Positions 1-8,325 of a stretch of DNA of 64,000 nucleotides are shown here, in pieces. Within the stretch, counting starts at the first letter, position 1; each line of letters starts with the position of its first letter. The translations under genes and the position numbers were made by a program. The DNA comes from QHXW01 sp963847515 (lineage in GTDB: Bacteria > Acidobacteriota > Terriglobia > Bryobacterales > Bryobacteraceae). The DNA is taken from the NCBI GenBank assembly GCA_963847515.1, contig CAWKAA010000005.1:930001-994000 (forward strand), given 5' to 3'. The notes beneath the pieces are model-generated. The model was given only the letters and a program-made list of their open reading frames with translations. It did not search any database and was not told the DNA's origin.

Positions 1-387
1 CGGCACGCCTGCCGCTATGGCCAACTCACGCGCCGGGGTTTTCAAACCCATCTTGCGAATGGCATCCGCCGAGGGCCCGATGAACACGATGCCGGCCGCT
101 TCGCATGCAGCCGCGAATTCGGCGTTCTCGCTGAGGAATCCGTAACCGGGATGGATCGCTTCGGCGCCGTGCGCGCGCGCCGCTTCGATAATGCGGTCGC
201 TTCGCAGGTAGCTCTCCGCGGAAGGCGAAGCGCCGACGTGGGCGGCCTCATCCGCCATGCGCACGTGGAGCGACGCGCGGTCGGCATCAGAGTACACCGC
301 CACCGCACGAATGCCCATCTCGCGCAGCGTACGGATGATGCGCACCGCAATTTCGCCGCGGTTGGCAATGAGGACTTTACGGAACAT
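1..387 (-). CDS. accC: Biotin carboxylase, N-terminal part (acetyl-/propionyl-CoA carboxylase alpha subunit); cut by window edge
   Basis: The frame starts with ATG at 387 and stays open to base 1, giving 129 residues. The protein begins MFRKVLIANRGEIAVRIIRT, the standard start of the biotin carboxylase N-terminal domain, and carries HPGYGFLSEN at residues 79-88. This enzyme carboxylates biotin on its carrier using ATP and bicarbonate, the first step of acyl-CoA carboxylation. The ATP-grasp domain that would follow lies outside the window. It cannot be told here whether this is AccC alone or the longer biotinylated alpha subunit of a propionyl/methylcrotonyl-CoA carboxylase. It lies 69 bases downstream of guaB on the same strand, separated by a heptamer-repeat hairpin. 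Confidence 0.9.
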   Translation of the reverse strand, partial: MFRKVLIANRGEIAVRIIRTLREMGIRAVAVYSDADRASLHVRMADEAAHVGASPSAESYLRSDRIIEAARAHGAEAIHPGYGFLSENAEFAAACEAAGIVFIGPSADAIRKMGLKTPARELAIAAGVP

Positions 388-396
388 GGGAAGAAG

Positions 397-447
397 GAGT
401 CAGAAGTCAGGAGTCAGAAGAAACATCTGTCTCCTGACTTCTGACTT
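397..447. repeat. Heptamer direct/inverted repeat forming a 16-bp hairpin between guaB and accC
   Basis: Three 7-base units (GAGTCAG, AAGTCAG, GAGTCAG at 397-417) face two inverted units (CTGACTT twice, 434-447). The arms 398-413 and 431-446 pair perfectly over 16 bp around a 17-base loop. There is no T-run, so it is not a classical Rho-independent terminator, but it could stall transcription or protect RNA ends between guaB and accC. A second heptamer array lies at 5184-5211. Confidence 0.75.
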
Positions 448-456
448 CTGCTTCTC

Positions 457-1911
457 TCACTCCAGCCGGTAGTTCGGCGCTTCTTTGGTGATGATGACGT
501 CGTGCACGTGGCTTTCACGCAAGCCGGCCGGGGAGATACGCAGAAACCGTGCTTTTTCCTGAAGCTCGGGAATATCGCGGCAGCCGCAATAACCCATGCC
601 CGACTTCAATCCGCCCACCAGTTGGAAGACCAGCTCGCCCAGCGGACCTTTCGACGCGACGCGGCCCTCGATGCCTTCCGGCACCAGCTTGGCGTTGGGG
701 TCCTGCTCATAGCGGTTGGCATGACCTTGTGACATTGCGCCCAGCGAGCCCATGCCGCGGTAGGTCTTGAAAGTGCGGCCTTGGTACAGGATTACCTCGC
801 CGGGACTCTCGTCGGTACCGGCAAACAAGCCGCCGATCATGACGCAATCCGCGCCGGCCGCGATGGCTTTGGTAATGTCGCCCGAGTATTTGATGCCGCC
901 GTCGGCGATCAGTGGAACACCGGCGCCCCGCGTGGCCTTGGCGCACTCCGCGATGGCCGTGATCTGCGGGACGCCCGCACCGCTGACTACCCGCGTGGTG
1001 CAGATGGAGCCCGGCCCGATCCCCACTTTGATGCCGTCCACGCCCAGAGAAATCAGTTCGCAAGCCCCCTCGTGCGTCGCCACGTTGCCGGTAATCAACT
1101 GCACATCGGGTAGATGCTTTTTTACGGCCCGCACGGCCTGCATCACGCGCGCTGTGTGGCCGTGCGCGGTGTCGATCACCAGCACATCCACTTTTTTCTC
1201 TACCAGCTCCTGGGCGCGCTCCAGGTAATCCGCAGTTGCGCCAATCGCCGCGCCTACGCGCAGCCGGCCCTGCGAATCCTTGGCCGCCAGCGGATATTTC
1301 AGTTTCTTCTGAATATCCTTGACGGTGATGAGGCCCTTGAGCGTAAAATTTTCATCCACCACCAGGAGCTTCTCCACGCGATGGCGGTGCAATATGCGCT
1401 CGGCCTCTTCAAGCGTCGTGCCCACCGGCACAGTGATGAGATTGTCCTTGGTCATCACTTCGGAAATCGGCAGATCCGAGCGCGATTCGAAACGCAGATC
1501 GCGATTGGTGAGAATTCCCACCAGGCGGCCGCCTTTGGTCACCGGAATTCCCGAAATGCGGTAACGCTTCATCATCTCCAGAGCATCCGATATCTTTTTC
1601 TCCGGGGAGATGGTGATGGGATCAACGATCATGCCGCTTTCACTGCGTTTGACGCGATCCACCTCTTCGGCCTGCCGCTCGATGGACATATTGCGGTGCA
1701 TGATGCCGATGCCGCCCTGCTGCGCAAGCGCAATGGCCAGGTGCGATTCGGTGACCGTATCCATGGCAGAGCTCACGATCGGAATGTTCAGCCCGATGGT
1801 ACGCGTCAACTGCGTCTTGGTATCGACTTCCGCGGGAACGACCTCGCTGCGCGCCGGTTCGAGCAGGATGTCGTCGAAAGTAAGGCCTTCGCGAATGCTG
1901 CCGTCAATCAT
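457..1911 (-). CDS. guaB: Inosine-5'-monophosphate dehydrogenase
   Basis: This 484-aa protein oxidises IMP to XMP with NAD+, the committed step of GMP synthesis. The TIM barrel begins with the LTFDDILLEPA segment. Two CBS domains are inserted at about residues 93-205. The catalytic loop GPGSICTTR holds the active-site Cys at residue 304. The DGGIKYSGD and GSLGAMSQG phosphate-binding and flap segments are present. The length is normal for the bacterial enzyme. The ATG at 1911 gives the canonical N terminus. It is likely co-transcribed with downstream accC. Confidence 0.97.
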   Translation of the reverse strand: MIDGSIREGLTFDDILLEPARSEVVPAEVDTKTQLTRTIGLNIPIVSSAMDTVTESHLAIALAQQGGIGIMHRNMSIERQAEEVDRVKRSESGMIVDPITISPEKKISDALEMMKRYRISGIPVTKGGRLVGILTNRDLRFESRSDLPISEVMTKDNLITVPVGTTLEEAERILHRHRVEKLLVVDENFTLKGLITVKDIQKKLKYPLAAKDSQGRLRVGAAIGATADYLERAQELVEKKVDVLVIDTAHGHTARVMQAVRAVKKHLPDVQLITGNVATHEGACELISLGVDGIKVGIGPGSICTTRVVSGAGVPQITAIAECAKATRGAGVPLIADGGIKYSGDITKAIAAGADCVMIGGLFAGTDESPGEVILYQGRTFKTYRGMGSLGAMSQGHANRYEQDPNAKLVPEGIEGRVASKGPLGELVFQLVGGLKSGMGYCGCRDIPELQEKARFLRISPAGLRESHVHDVIITKEAPNYRLE

Positions 1912-2002
1912 AGGGATATTTCTATGATAACAGCGGAGAGAGTGCAGACAGATTCGGGCTGCTTAAAAAATATGAACCCGCTCGAGTGCCTACCTGCACT
2001 TA

Positions 2003-2026
2003 CCGAGCCGCGACCAAAGGAAGCGG
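2003..2026 (+). repeat. Interspersed short repeat, GAGCCGCGACC...GGAAGCGG family, copy 1
   Basis: The 24-base element reads CCGAGCCGCGACCAAAGGAAGCGG. Near-identical copies lie at 37578-37599 and 50375-50398, all in the same orientation and all outside genes (here ending just before the stop of the next gene). The ends are weakly complementary. It is probably a short non-autonomous intergenic repeat of this genome. Confidence 0.6.
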
Positions 2027-2027
2027 A

Positions 2028-2420
2028 TTAGTTTGTGATCTGCTGCGAACGGCTCTCTTTGTGGATCGGCTCGTAAATCTTCATCCATGCGTCGTGCGCC
2101 GGATGCTTGGCATAGGCCTCGGCTGCTTCCTTGCTCTCAAACTCGATGGCGAAAGCGGCGTTGTAATCCCGCGGCTGCACCCGTATGGACTTGACCCAAA
2201 TGTTCTTGATACCGGGAATTTCGGCGGCCATGGTTTTCAATCCGTCGAGCGCCGCCTGTTGCTGTTCCGGAGTGGATTCCGGCGTCCATTGCACCGTCAC
2301 CACGTGGATGATCGAGCTAGGCTGGTGGAAGGTGTTCTTCCCCGTCAGAACTCCAGAGCCGAATAACCCCAGGGCGATGGCGAGCGCGAACGCGGCTTTG
2401 ACGAACTTCTTATTATTCAT
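2028..2420 (-). CDS. Exported Dabb-domain (stress-responsive A/B barrel) protein
   Basis: From the ATG at 2420 the protein is about 130 aa. An N-terminal hydrophobic segment (residues 8-25, KAAFALAIALGLFGSGVL) looks like a signal peptide or anchor. The rest matches the dimeric alpha-beta barrel (Dabb) pattern: an opening HVVTVQW strand, an EQQQAALDGLKTMAAEIPGI helix, a YNAAFAIEFES strand and the closing YAKHPAHDAWMKIYEP segment. Dabb proteins form small barrel dimers; some act in stress or as small oxygenases, and most are uncharacterised. A longer frame from 2480 is possible, but CCAGGAGAC lies correctly before 2420. Confidence 0.8.
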   Translation of the reverse strand: MNNKKFVKAAFALAIALGLFGSGVLTGKNTFHQPSSIIHVVTVQWTPESTPEQQQAALDGLKTMAAEIPGIKNIWVKSIRVQPRDYNAAFAIEFESKEAAEAYAKHPAHDAWMKIYEPIHKESRSQQITN

Positions 2421-2443
2421 TTGTGTGTCTCCTGGTGGAATGT

Positions 2444-2854
2444 TTATTCTACCCGATGCGCCGTGCGTAAGCCGCTCCACTCTTCACACAGCACGATGGA
2501 ATTGGCAGGATTGCGCGGATCATACTTGATGGACGCCGGGCCAATGGCGCTCCAGCAGTCGGACGGGAGCTGCGACTGAAGATCGGAAAGGTCCTGGCAA
2601 GCCGTGTATTCTACGCCGCCGATATCATAGTTGTAAAAGACTACGTGTTCGCGGTACTCGAGCAGGTTGCCATCTCCCATTTTGCCGCGAGCGTATAGCT
2701 CGCCCCGGCGGCGCCGCTCGAGCTCAGCCTCGGTCGGCCGGCTCTTTAGATATTTGCGCACACCCCAGGCGCCCAGAGCCGCAGTGGTCACGCCACTCAC
2801 CACCGCCAGCATCGTCCCACCGGACGATACAAAAGCCGCCACCGCCTGCCCCAT
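2444..2854 (-). CDS. Hypothetical membrane-anchored protein
   Basis: This 136-aa protein has one N-terminal hydrophobic segment (about residues 5-32), a charged Arg/Glu-rich stretch (40-53), then a soluble domain with HVVFYNYDIGGVEYTACQD and IGPASIKYDPRNPANSIV. The order membrane segment, Y-x-Y/VGG-x-Y strands, then VxYDPxNPxxS is the pattern of DUF3592-like beta domains, but the match is loose. It precedes the Dabb gene on the same strand and its stop lies inside the long form of that frame. Function is unknown. Confidence 0.65.
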   Translation of the reverse strand: MGQAVAAFVSSGGTMLAVVSGVTTAALGAWGVRKYLKSRPTEAELERRRRGELYARGKMGDGNLLEYREHVVFYNYDIGGVEYTACQDLSDLQSQLPSDCWSAIGPASIKYDPRNPANSIVLCEEWSGLRTAHRVE

Positions 2855-2868
2855 AGTTCAGGAGGCGC

Positions 2869-3531
2869 CTAACCGGCGACGGGTGTCTCTTGGAAAACTT
2901 TGTTGTAATCCTTCAGGAACTGCTCGAGACCTTTATCGGTTAGCGGGTGATTGAACAACATGTCGAGGACTTTGAACGGCATGGTGCCGATGTGCGAGCC
3001 CGCAATGGCGGCATCAATCACGTGCGTGGGCGATCGCAGCGAAGCTGCCAGCACCTGCGTCCTGAATCCGTAATTCTTGTAGATCGTGGTGATGCTGCGA
3101 ATCAGCTCCATGCCCGTCCAGCCGATATCGTCCAACCGTCCCACGAACGGGCTGATGATGTACGCGCCGGCCTTAGCCGCCAGCAGCGCCTGGCCTGCGG
3201 AAAAGCACAGCGTTACGTTGACGCGGATGCCTTCGCCGCTGAGCGCCTTTGTGGCGCGGATGCCGTCGCGCGTTAGCGGGCACTTCACCACGATATTCTT
3301 GTGGATTTTTGAAAGCTCGCGGCCCTCGCGAAGCATGTCTTTGGTTTCCGTCGACACCACTTCGGCGCTGATATCACCATCGACGATGTCGCAAATCATG
3401 CGTACCTGTTCGGCAATGGGCCGGCCTTCTTTGGCGATCAGTGTTGGATTGGTGGTGACTCCGTCGATGATGCCCCAGGCGGCGCCCTTCTTGAGCTCAT
3501 CGAGATTTGCAGTATCGAGAAAGAACTTCAT
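2869..3531 (-). CDS. tal: Transaldolase, small (TalC / fructose-6-phosphate aldolase-like) type
   Basis: At 220 aa it has the length of the short transaldolase subfamily. MKFFLDTANLDELKK starts the TIM barrel. TTNPTL (residues 26-31) and the Schiff-base Lys83 in NIVVKCPLT are present, as are NVTLCFSAGQA and the SPFVGRLDDIG phosphate-binding segment. It would move a dihydroxyacetone unit between sugar phosphates in the non-oxidative pentose phosphate pathway. Sequence alone does not separate transaldolase from F6P aldolase in this subfamily. Confidence 0.93.
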   Translation of the reverse strand: MKFFLDTANLDELKKGAAWGIIDGVTTNPTLIAKEGRPIAEQVRMICDIVDGDISAEVVSTETKDMLREGRELSKIHKNIVVKCPLTRDGIRATKALSGEGIRVNVTLCFSAGQALLAAKAGAYIISPFVGRLDDIGWTGMELIRSITTIYKNYGFRTQVLAASLRSPTHVIDAAIAGSHIGTMPFKVLDMLFNHPLTDKGLEQFLKDYNKVFQETPVAG

Positions 3532-3559
3532 GGATTACCCTCTCGGATCAATGTAAGAA

Positions 3560-3568
3560 ATTATAGCA
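3560..3568 (-). promoter_or_regulatory. Extended -10 promoter upstream of the transaldolase gene
   Basis: On the minus strand the sequence reads TGCTATAAT, a perfect TATAAT preceded by the extended-10 TG, about 30 bases before the ATG at 3531. The matching -35 position (ATTTTC) is poor, as is common for extended -10 promoters. Confidence 0.5.
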
Positions 3569-3589
3569 TCCGGAGGCCGCGCGAAAATG

Positions 3590-4306
3590 TCATTTGGACG
3601 ACTCTTTGCCAAAAACCATGGGCACAAACATCATCGGCGCCACTGTCCGGCGGCGGATCTCACCGCCGCTGGTCTTTTCCAACACCACCAGTTCCTGTGT
3701 TGCCGGGCTGTCACCGACGGGCGCGACAAGCCGGCCGCCGCGGGTGAACTGCTCGATCAGCGCTAGCGGAACTTCGGCGGGAGCGGCGGTGAGAATGATC
3801 CGGTCAAATGGCGCTTCGTCCGGCCAGCCCTTATACCCATCGCCAAGCCGGACCGTTACGTTCTTCGCACCCATCGTGGCCAAGCGCTCCCGCGAGGACT
3901 TTGCCAGTTCGGGAACGATCTCGATGGTGTAGACATGCTTCGCGGTGCCCGCCAATATTGCCGCCTGATAACCGGAGCCAGTGCCGATTTCCAAAACGCG
4001 ATCGGTTTTTCCAGCCGCCAGGAGTTCGGTCATCAAGGCGACAATATAAGGCTGTGAAATAGTTTGACCGAGCCCGATGGGCAGCGGCCTGTCGGAATAC
4101 GCGTATTCCCGCACGTTCTCCGGCACGAATAGATGCCGGGGCGTGGAGCGCATCACGCGAAGAACATCCGCGTTGCGAATGCCCCTGCCTTCGATCTGTT
4201 CGCGCACCATTCGTTCTCTCTGGCCGGCGAACGGGTCTTCGCCAGAGAAGAGCAGACCGGCAACCAAGCAGGCGGGAATAAGATATGCCACAGCGTGGCG
4301 GACCAT
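3590..4306 (-). CDS. pcm: Protein-L-isoaspartate O-methyltransferase, exported form
   Basis: This 238-aa protein methylates L-isoaspartyl residues in damaged proteins using SAM, starting their repair. The PCMT signatures are present: TPRHLFVPE, GLGQTISQPYIVALM (about 78-92), SAM motif I VLEIGTGSGYQAAIL (104-118), and DGYKGWPDEAPFDRIILTAA. Residues 1-22 form a hydrophobic segment typical of a signal peptide, which suggests a periplasmic enzyme; cytosolic PCMTs lack it. It is followed by a divergent small ORF. Confidence 0.93.
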   Translation of the reverse strand: MVRHAVAYLIPACLVAGLLFSGEDPFAGQRERMVREQIEGRGIRNADVLRVMRSTPRHLFVPENVREYAYSDRPLPIGLGQTISQPYIVALMTELLAAGKTDRVLEIGTGSGYQAAILAGTAKHVYTIEIVPELAKSSRERLATMGAKNVTVRLGDGYKGWPDEAPFDRIILTAAPAEVPLALIEQFTRGGRLVAPVGDSPATQELVVLEKTSGGEIRRRTVAPMMFVPMVFGKESSK

Positions 4307-4404
4307 GAAATTTCCTAATCCGTGGAAATCATAACGTCGTGAGCTCCGGGGACGGTGCGCCTCGTCGCTGCAATCGTGCGATCATGCGGATGGAAGGCGG
4401 CCAA

Positions 4405-4581
4405 ATGTCGGTTAACATCAAATCCACTCGTTCTGGCAATGCCATTCCGGAAAACGAACTCTGGCTTCATCGCCCGCCCGCGGCCGATAAACTCAGCCGC
4501 GCCATCAAATGGGCCGAAAAACACCCGCCCAAAGCCTCCAAGCTCGATGTCATCGAACGTAAGTTGTCCAAGCACCTATAG
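4405..4581 (+). CDS. Small hypothetical protein
   Basis: A 58-aa frame (starting MSVNIKSTRSG) begins at an ATG preceded by GGAAGGCGG at proper spacing; upstream ATGs at 4339 and 4390 are in frame but have poorer sites. The protein is polar and basic, with a WLHRPPAADKLSRAIKWAEK helix and a KLDVIERKLSKHL tail. No family is recognised. It is divergent from pcm and followed by the four-hairpin repeat. Confidence 0.45.
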   Translation: MSVNIKSTRSGNAIPENELWLHRPPAADKLSRAIKWAEKHPPKASKLDVIERKLSKHL

Positions 4582-4593
4582 CGCTAGCAAACG

Positions 4594-4684
4594 GTGGGGC
4601 GGCTCCCCTGAGCCGCGCGGGTCCCCCTGGACCCGCCTCAATGCCGACGAGGGCGTCGGCAGCGGGCGAGGGCGCCCGCCCTAC
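4594..4684. repeat. Four-hairpin intergenic repeat with complementary tetraloops
   Basis: Four perfect hairpins follow one another: 4599-4616 (7-bp stem, loop CCCT), 4617-4636 (8-bp stem, loop CCCT), 4643-4660 (7-bp stem, loop AGGG) and 4662-4679 (7-bp stem, loop AGGG). The loops of the first pair are the reverse complement of those of the second. It lies between the stops of a plus-strand small ORF and minus-strand folK, so it may terminate both. Its compact modular form suggests a REP/BIME-like dispersed element. Confidence 0.75.
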
Positions 4685-4689
4685 CTTCC

Positions 4690-5190
4690 TTACAATTGAC
4701 TCGGGCTCCTCACCTTTCGCACCGCCTGGCCCGCTGTTGCCGCCAGTAGCTCACGCATCGTCCGCCGCGATACCGGGTCGCGCAGATTGGGAGCCAACTC
4801 CACCATGGGAGCCAGCACGAAGCGCCGCTCGGCGAAACGCGGATGCGGGATCTTCAACTCCGGCGTCTTCACAACAAAATTGCCGTAAAAGAGGATATCG
4901 ATGTCGATGGTCCGCGGCCCGCTGGCCAGCATGCGCCTGCGCCCGAGTTGCTGCTCGATCTTGGCAATCCTTCCCAGCAGTTGCCGCGGAAACAGATCCG
5001 TCTCTGCCTCCACCACCAGGTTCAGAAACCAGCGCTGATTGCGCCGCCCCTGCGGCTCAGTTTCATAAACTGACGATACGCGCAAGATTCGCAGCTCGCG
5101 CGATTGCAGCCGGTCAATCGCCGCTTGCAGCATCTCCTCTCGCTCACCGACATTCGACCCGAGTCCGAGATAAACGGTTTTCCCTAACAC
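4690..5190 (-). CDS. folK: 2-amino-4-hydroxy-6-hydroxymethyldihydropteridine pyrophosphokinase
   Basis: This 166-aa HPPK transfers pyrophosphate from ATP to 6-hydroxymethyl-dihydropterin in folate synthesis. YLGLGSNVGEREE opens the protein, and SVYETEPQGRRNQRWFLNLV and the ATP/Mg signature GPRTIDIDILFYG (about 101-113) are present. The start is GTG at 5188-5190, which is itself part of a heptamer repeat filling the gap after ruvB. The order ruvB-folK on one strand suggests co-transcription. Confidence 0.93.
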   Translation of the reverse strand: MLGKTVYLGLGSNVGEREEMLQAAIDRLQSRELRILRVSSVYETEPQGRRNQRWFLNLVVEAETDLFPRQLLGRIAKIEQQLGRRRMLASGPRTIDIDILFYGNFVVKTPELKIPHPRFAERRFVLAPMVELAPNLRDPVSRRTMRELLAATAGQAVRKVRSPSQL

Positions 5191-5211
5191 CTAACACCTG
5201 GCACCTAACAC
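5184..5211. repeat. Tandem heptamer repeat between ruvB stop and folK start
   Basis: Four 7-base units lie head to tail: CTAACAC, CTAACAC, CTGGCAC, CTAACAC. On the coding (minus) strand each is GTGTTAG or a variant, holding a GTG start and a TAG stop. The array exactly fills the gap from the ruvB TAG stop (5212-5214) to the folK GTG. Unit gain or loss by slippage would change the spacing between the genes. Confidence 0.75.
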
Positions 5212-6240
<1,029 letters not shown>

Positions 6241-6299
6241 GCGTGCTCTCAGCTTACCGCAGGTGGAATCGACGGTCCTGGCCGCGCTACACTCCTCGC

Positions 6300-6581
6300 A
6301 TGCAGCCTCCCGGCTACACCTGCCTGGCAGATGTCGAACCGCTCACCATCGAGATCCAGCGAAGCACGGACGGTCTATGGACTATGCATCTGTTCGACCG
6401 GCGCAGCTCCTTTAAGGCCATCATGCCACCCAGTGAGTATGATCTTGGCGCCGCCAAGGAGAAGGCGCTCATTAGCGCCGAATACTACATGCGGAAATAC
6501 GCCGCCGACCCGTCCTGGACGCGGCCCGCTTCGGTCAACTGGCGCGAGTTCAACCCGCGATCGGTGGTTTGGGAGACGTAG
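6300..6581 (+). CDS. Hypothetical protein (about 93 aa)
   Basis: From the ATG at 6300 the protein begins MQPPGYTCLADVEPLTIEIQ and contains WTMHLFDRRSSFKAIMPPSEYDLGAAKEKA and a Trp/Arg-rich end. The composition is protein-like and the frame closes normally. No signal peptide, membrane segment or recognised domain is seen. It is the only plus-strand gene between ruvB and the TOPRIM gene and may have arrived with the inserted module. A start at 6243 is possible but would add an Arg/Trp-rich tail overlapping the ruvB start region. Confidence 0.55.
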   Translation: MQPPGYTCLADVEPLTIEIQRSTDGLWTMHLFDRRSSFKAIMPPSEYDLGAAKEKALISAEYYMRKYAADPSWTRPASVNWREFNPRSVVWET

Positions 6582-6598
6582 GCGCGTGGGCTAGATGG

Positions 6599-7144
6599 CT
6601 ATTCGAGTCGCCTCACCTCCGGGATGGCCGCCGCTAAGGACGGAACGCAATGGGCAGGTTGGACAGCATTAATACGACTCCATTCGAAGAAAGTGACGGC
6701 CGCGGTCGGGATTAGTGCATCGATATCCCGCCTTTGCTTGTAATCTGTGATCTCGTCCACTTGCGCACCGCTGAGGCATAGGATCCAGGTCTCGACGTTC
6801 CGTTTCGGGATCAAGTGAACGACGGCCTCGTCGGGTTTACGAGGGGCTAATCCTTCTTTCTCAAAAGCTCGCCTGAGTTCACGGTCACGTTCGGCCACAT
6901 GGCCTGTATCGGCATCAATTGCGACCATGAGAGCGGTTTTCGCACACGCAGCTCTGCTACGGTATTTCTTGACTTCCGCCACGTATCGCTGAAGCACCCA
7001 TTGTGCCCCACACCCTCAGCCGTTTGGCAGATCTACAAAGCGAATATCATGGGACTGATATTGGAGTTTGTACAGATATCGGCGGACCAGCCGTTGATGC
7101 CGCTCGTCCTCCGCGAGAACTACGACCAGCGATGCTCTACTCAC
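6599..7144 (-). pseudogene. TOPRIM-like nuclease partner of the adjacent ATPase, interrupted by one in-frame TGA
   Basis: Read from a GTG at 7142-7144, overlapping the last 8 bases of the upstream ATPase gene, the frame runs 182 codons to 6599 with a single TGA at codon 43 (7016-7018). Before it lies LVVVLAEDERHQRLVRRYL and after it AQWVLQRYVAEVKKYRSR, MVAIDADTGHVAERDREL and HLIPKRNVETWILCL. The early acidic pair (AED), the later D-x-D (IDADTG) and the P-x-R-N-x-E-T-W motif are the pattern of TOPRIM-fold nucleases that accompany AAA ATPases in defence pairs. The stop interrupts a Gly-rich turn and one C-to-T change (CGA to TGA) would explain it. The 132-residue part from the ATG at 6997 lacks the first acidic motif. 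Confidence 0.7.
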
Positions 7145-8249
7145 GCTCCCAGCCGCGAGCTATGAGCTCCGAGGGTGATACACAAGCGTCGGGATCCCCA
7201 CGAAACTCCTGGACCCGGACAGGTCCCGCATCTTCTCGAACGAACTGCACACCATTACTTGGTGCCCACTGATTAATGGCCTCCGGATGGTGAGAGATAA
7301 GAAGAATTTGTCCCTGGCCGTCCTCGACGGTGTCGGCAACTGCCGTCAACCAGGGCTGGATCTCGCGCAACGATACGAAGTTGTCCGGCTCATCGATGAC
7401 GACGGTGCATCCCTTGGCCAGAACAAAATGCAGAATCATGTGCAGGCAAATGATGCACCGTTGGCCGTCGGACAGCTCGCCGAAGTAGACCGGCGGGCCG
7501 GTCTTTCCTCCACCCTTCGTGAACTCAGCGGCTAGCAGACGGACGTTTTCCCCGACGGGTTCGAGCCGAAGGAAGCTAAAACCGTCAAAAGACTCTCTTA
7601 AGCTATTGAGCAGGGCAGCATTCTGTTCAGGATCAGCTTGGACCAGATGTCGGTACCACGCGGCGGCGTTGGAGAGGTCGACGTTCGGATAGAGGTTCTC
7701 ACCGTCAGCTCGAGACCCCATTCCAAAAGGATTAATCCGGAAGCAATACAAGCGGGCAATCCATTGCTGGAAGCGGTTCACTTTCTGGTTGTCCAAGCTC
7801 GGGACGATCGTCGATAGAGCGGATTGACGGGGCTCGAACTCATAGGTGTTCTTAAGTTCAAATCGGCCATCATAAAGACGTACCTCACCAGAGAGGAATT
7901 CGAAAATGGGCTTTCCGTCTAAGTGCAGTGTCTCGGCTGCAACACGCGGTCGCGATTGAGTTGGCTCTCCCCACGGTTCAATCAGTAAACGATAGACATA
8001 TCGGCCTCCATCCAGCACCGCTTCCAGTTCCCAGGTTAGGTTCGGTTGATTCAACCACCGTGTTCGCCGACTCAAGATGTATTGGTCGTATATGTCGCCC
8101 TTCGTGACAAACTGGCGAAGCAGTAGCAGAGCGTCCAGGAAGGACGACTTACCCGATCCGTTCGCGCCGAGAATCAGTTGCCTTTTCGCAGGCTTGTGCT
8201 CGAAGTTGACGAAACACCGAAAATTATCGATGTACAGCCGGGTTAGCAT
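7137..8249 (-). CDS. AAA/ABC-type ATPase of the RecF/OLD group (putative defence ATPase)
   Basis: From the ATG at 8249 (MLTRLYIDNFRCFVNFE) the protein is 370 aa. It has Walker A GANGSGKSS (28-36), an ABC-type signature FGELSDGQR (255-263), Walker B TVVIDEPDN (281-289) and an H-loop in LLISHHPEAI (about 315-324). The RLYIDNFRCF start is typical of AAA_15/AAA_21 SMC-like ATPases. These often pair with a TOPRIM nuclease, as in PARIS (AriA-AriB) and Gabija/OLD systems, where the ATPase senses phage and activates the nuclease. Here the TOPRIM gene overlaps its 3' end. An upstream ATG at 8309 would add 20 unconserved residues. The pair sits between ruvA and ruvB. Confidence 0.85.
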   Translation of the reverse strand: MLTRLYIDNFRCFVNFEHKPAKRQLILGANGSGKSSFLDALLLLRQFVTKGDIYDQYILSRRTRWLNQPNLTWELEAVLDGGRYVYRLLIEPWGEPTQSRPRVAAETLHLDGKPIFEFLSGEVRLYDGRFELKNTYEFEPRQSALSTIVPSLDNQKVNRFQQWIARLYCFRINPFGMGSRADGENLYPNVDLSNAAAWYRHLVQADPEQNAALLNSLRESFDGFSFLRLEPVGENVRLLAAEFTKGGGKTGPPVYFGELSDGQRCIICLHMILHFVLAKGCTVVIDEPDNFVSLREIQPWLTAVADTVEDGQGQILLISHHPEAINQWAPSNGVQFVREDAGPVRVQEFRGDPDACVSPSELIARGWERE

Positions 8250-8325
8250 TTGACTCAATTCTACACTCCGCCGAGGCGCCGAATCTTCGGGACACGGCAC
8301 GCCATGCACTACAGGTTGTTAACGG

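Noticed and set aside
1114..2031. Long plus-strand open frame opposite guaB (305 codons)
   Set aside because: It is antisense to a fully conserved guaB; open antisense frames are expected in G+C-rich genes and the translation is low-complexity, His/Arg-rich.
7016..7018. TGA as a selenocysteine codon
   Set aside because: No SECIS-like hairpin is evident immediately downstream, no sel genes are in the window, and TOPRIM nucleases need no selenocysteine. A C-to-T change or base error is simpler.
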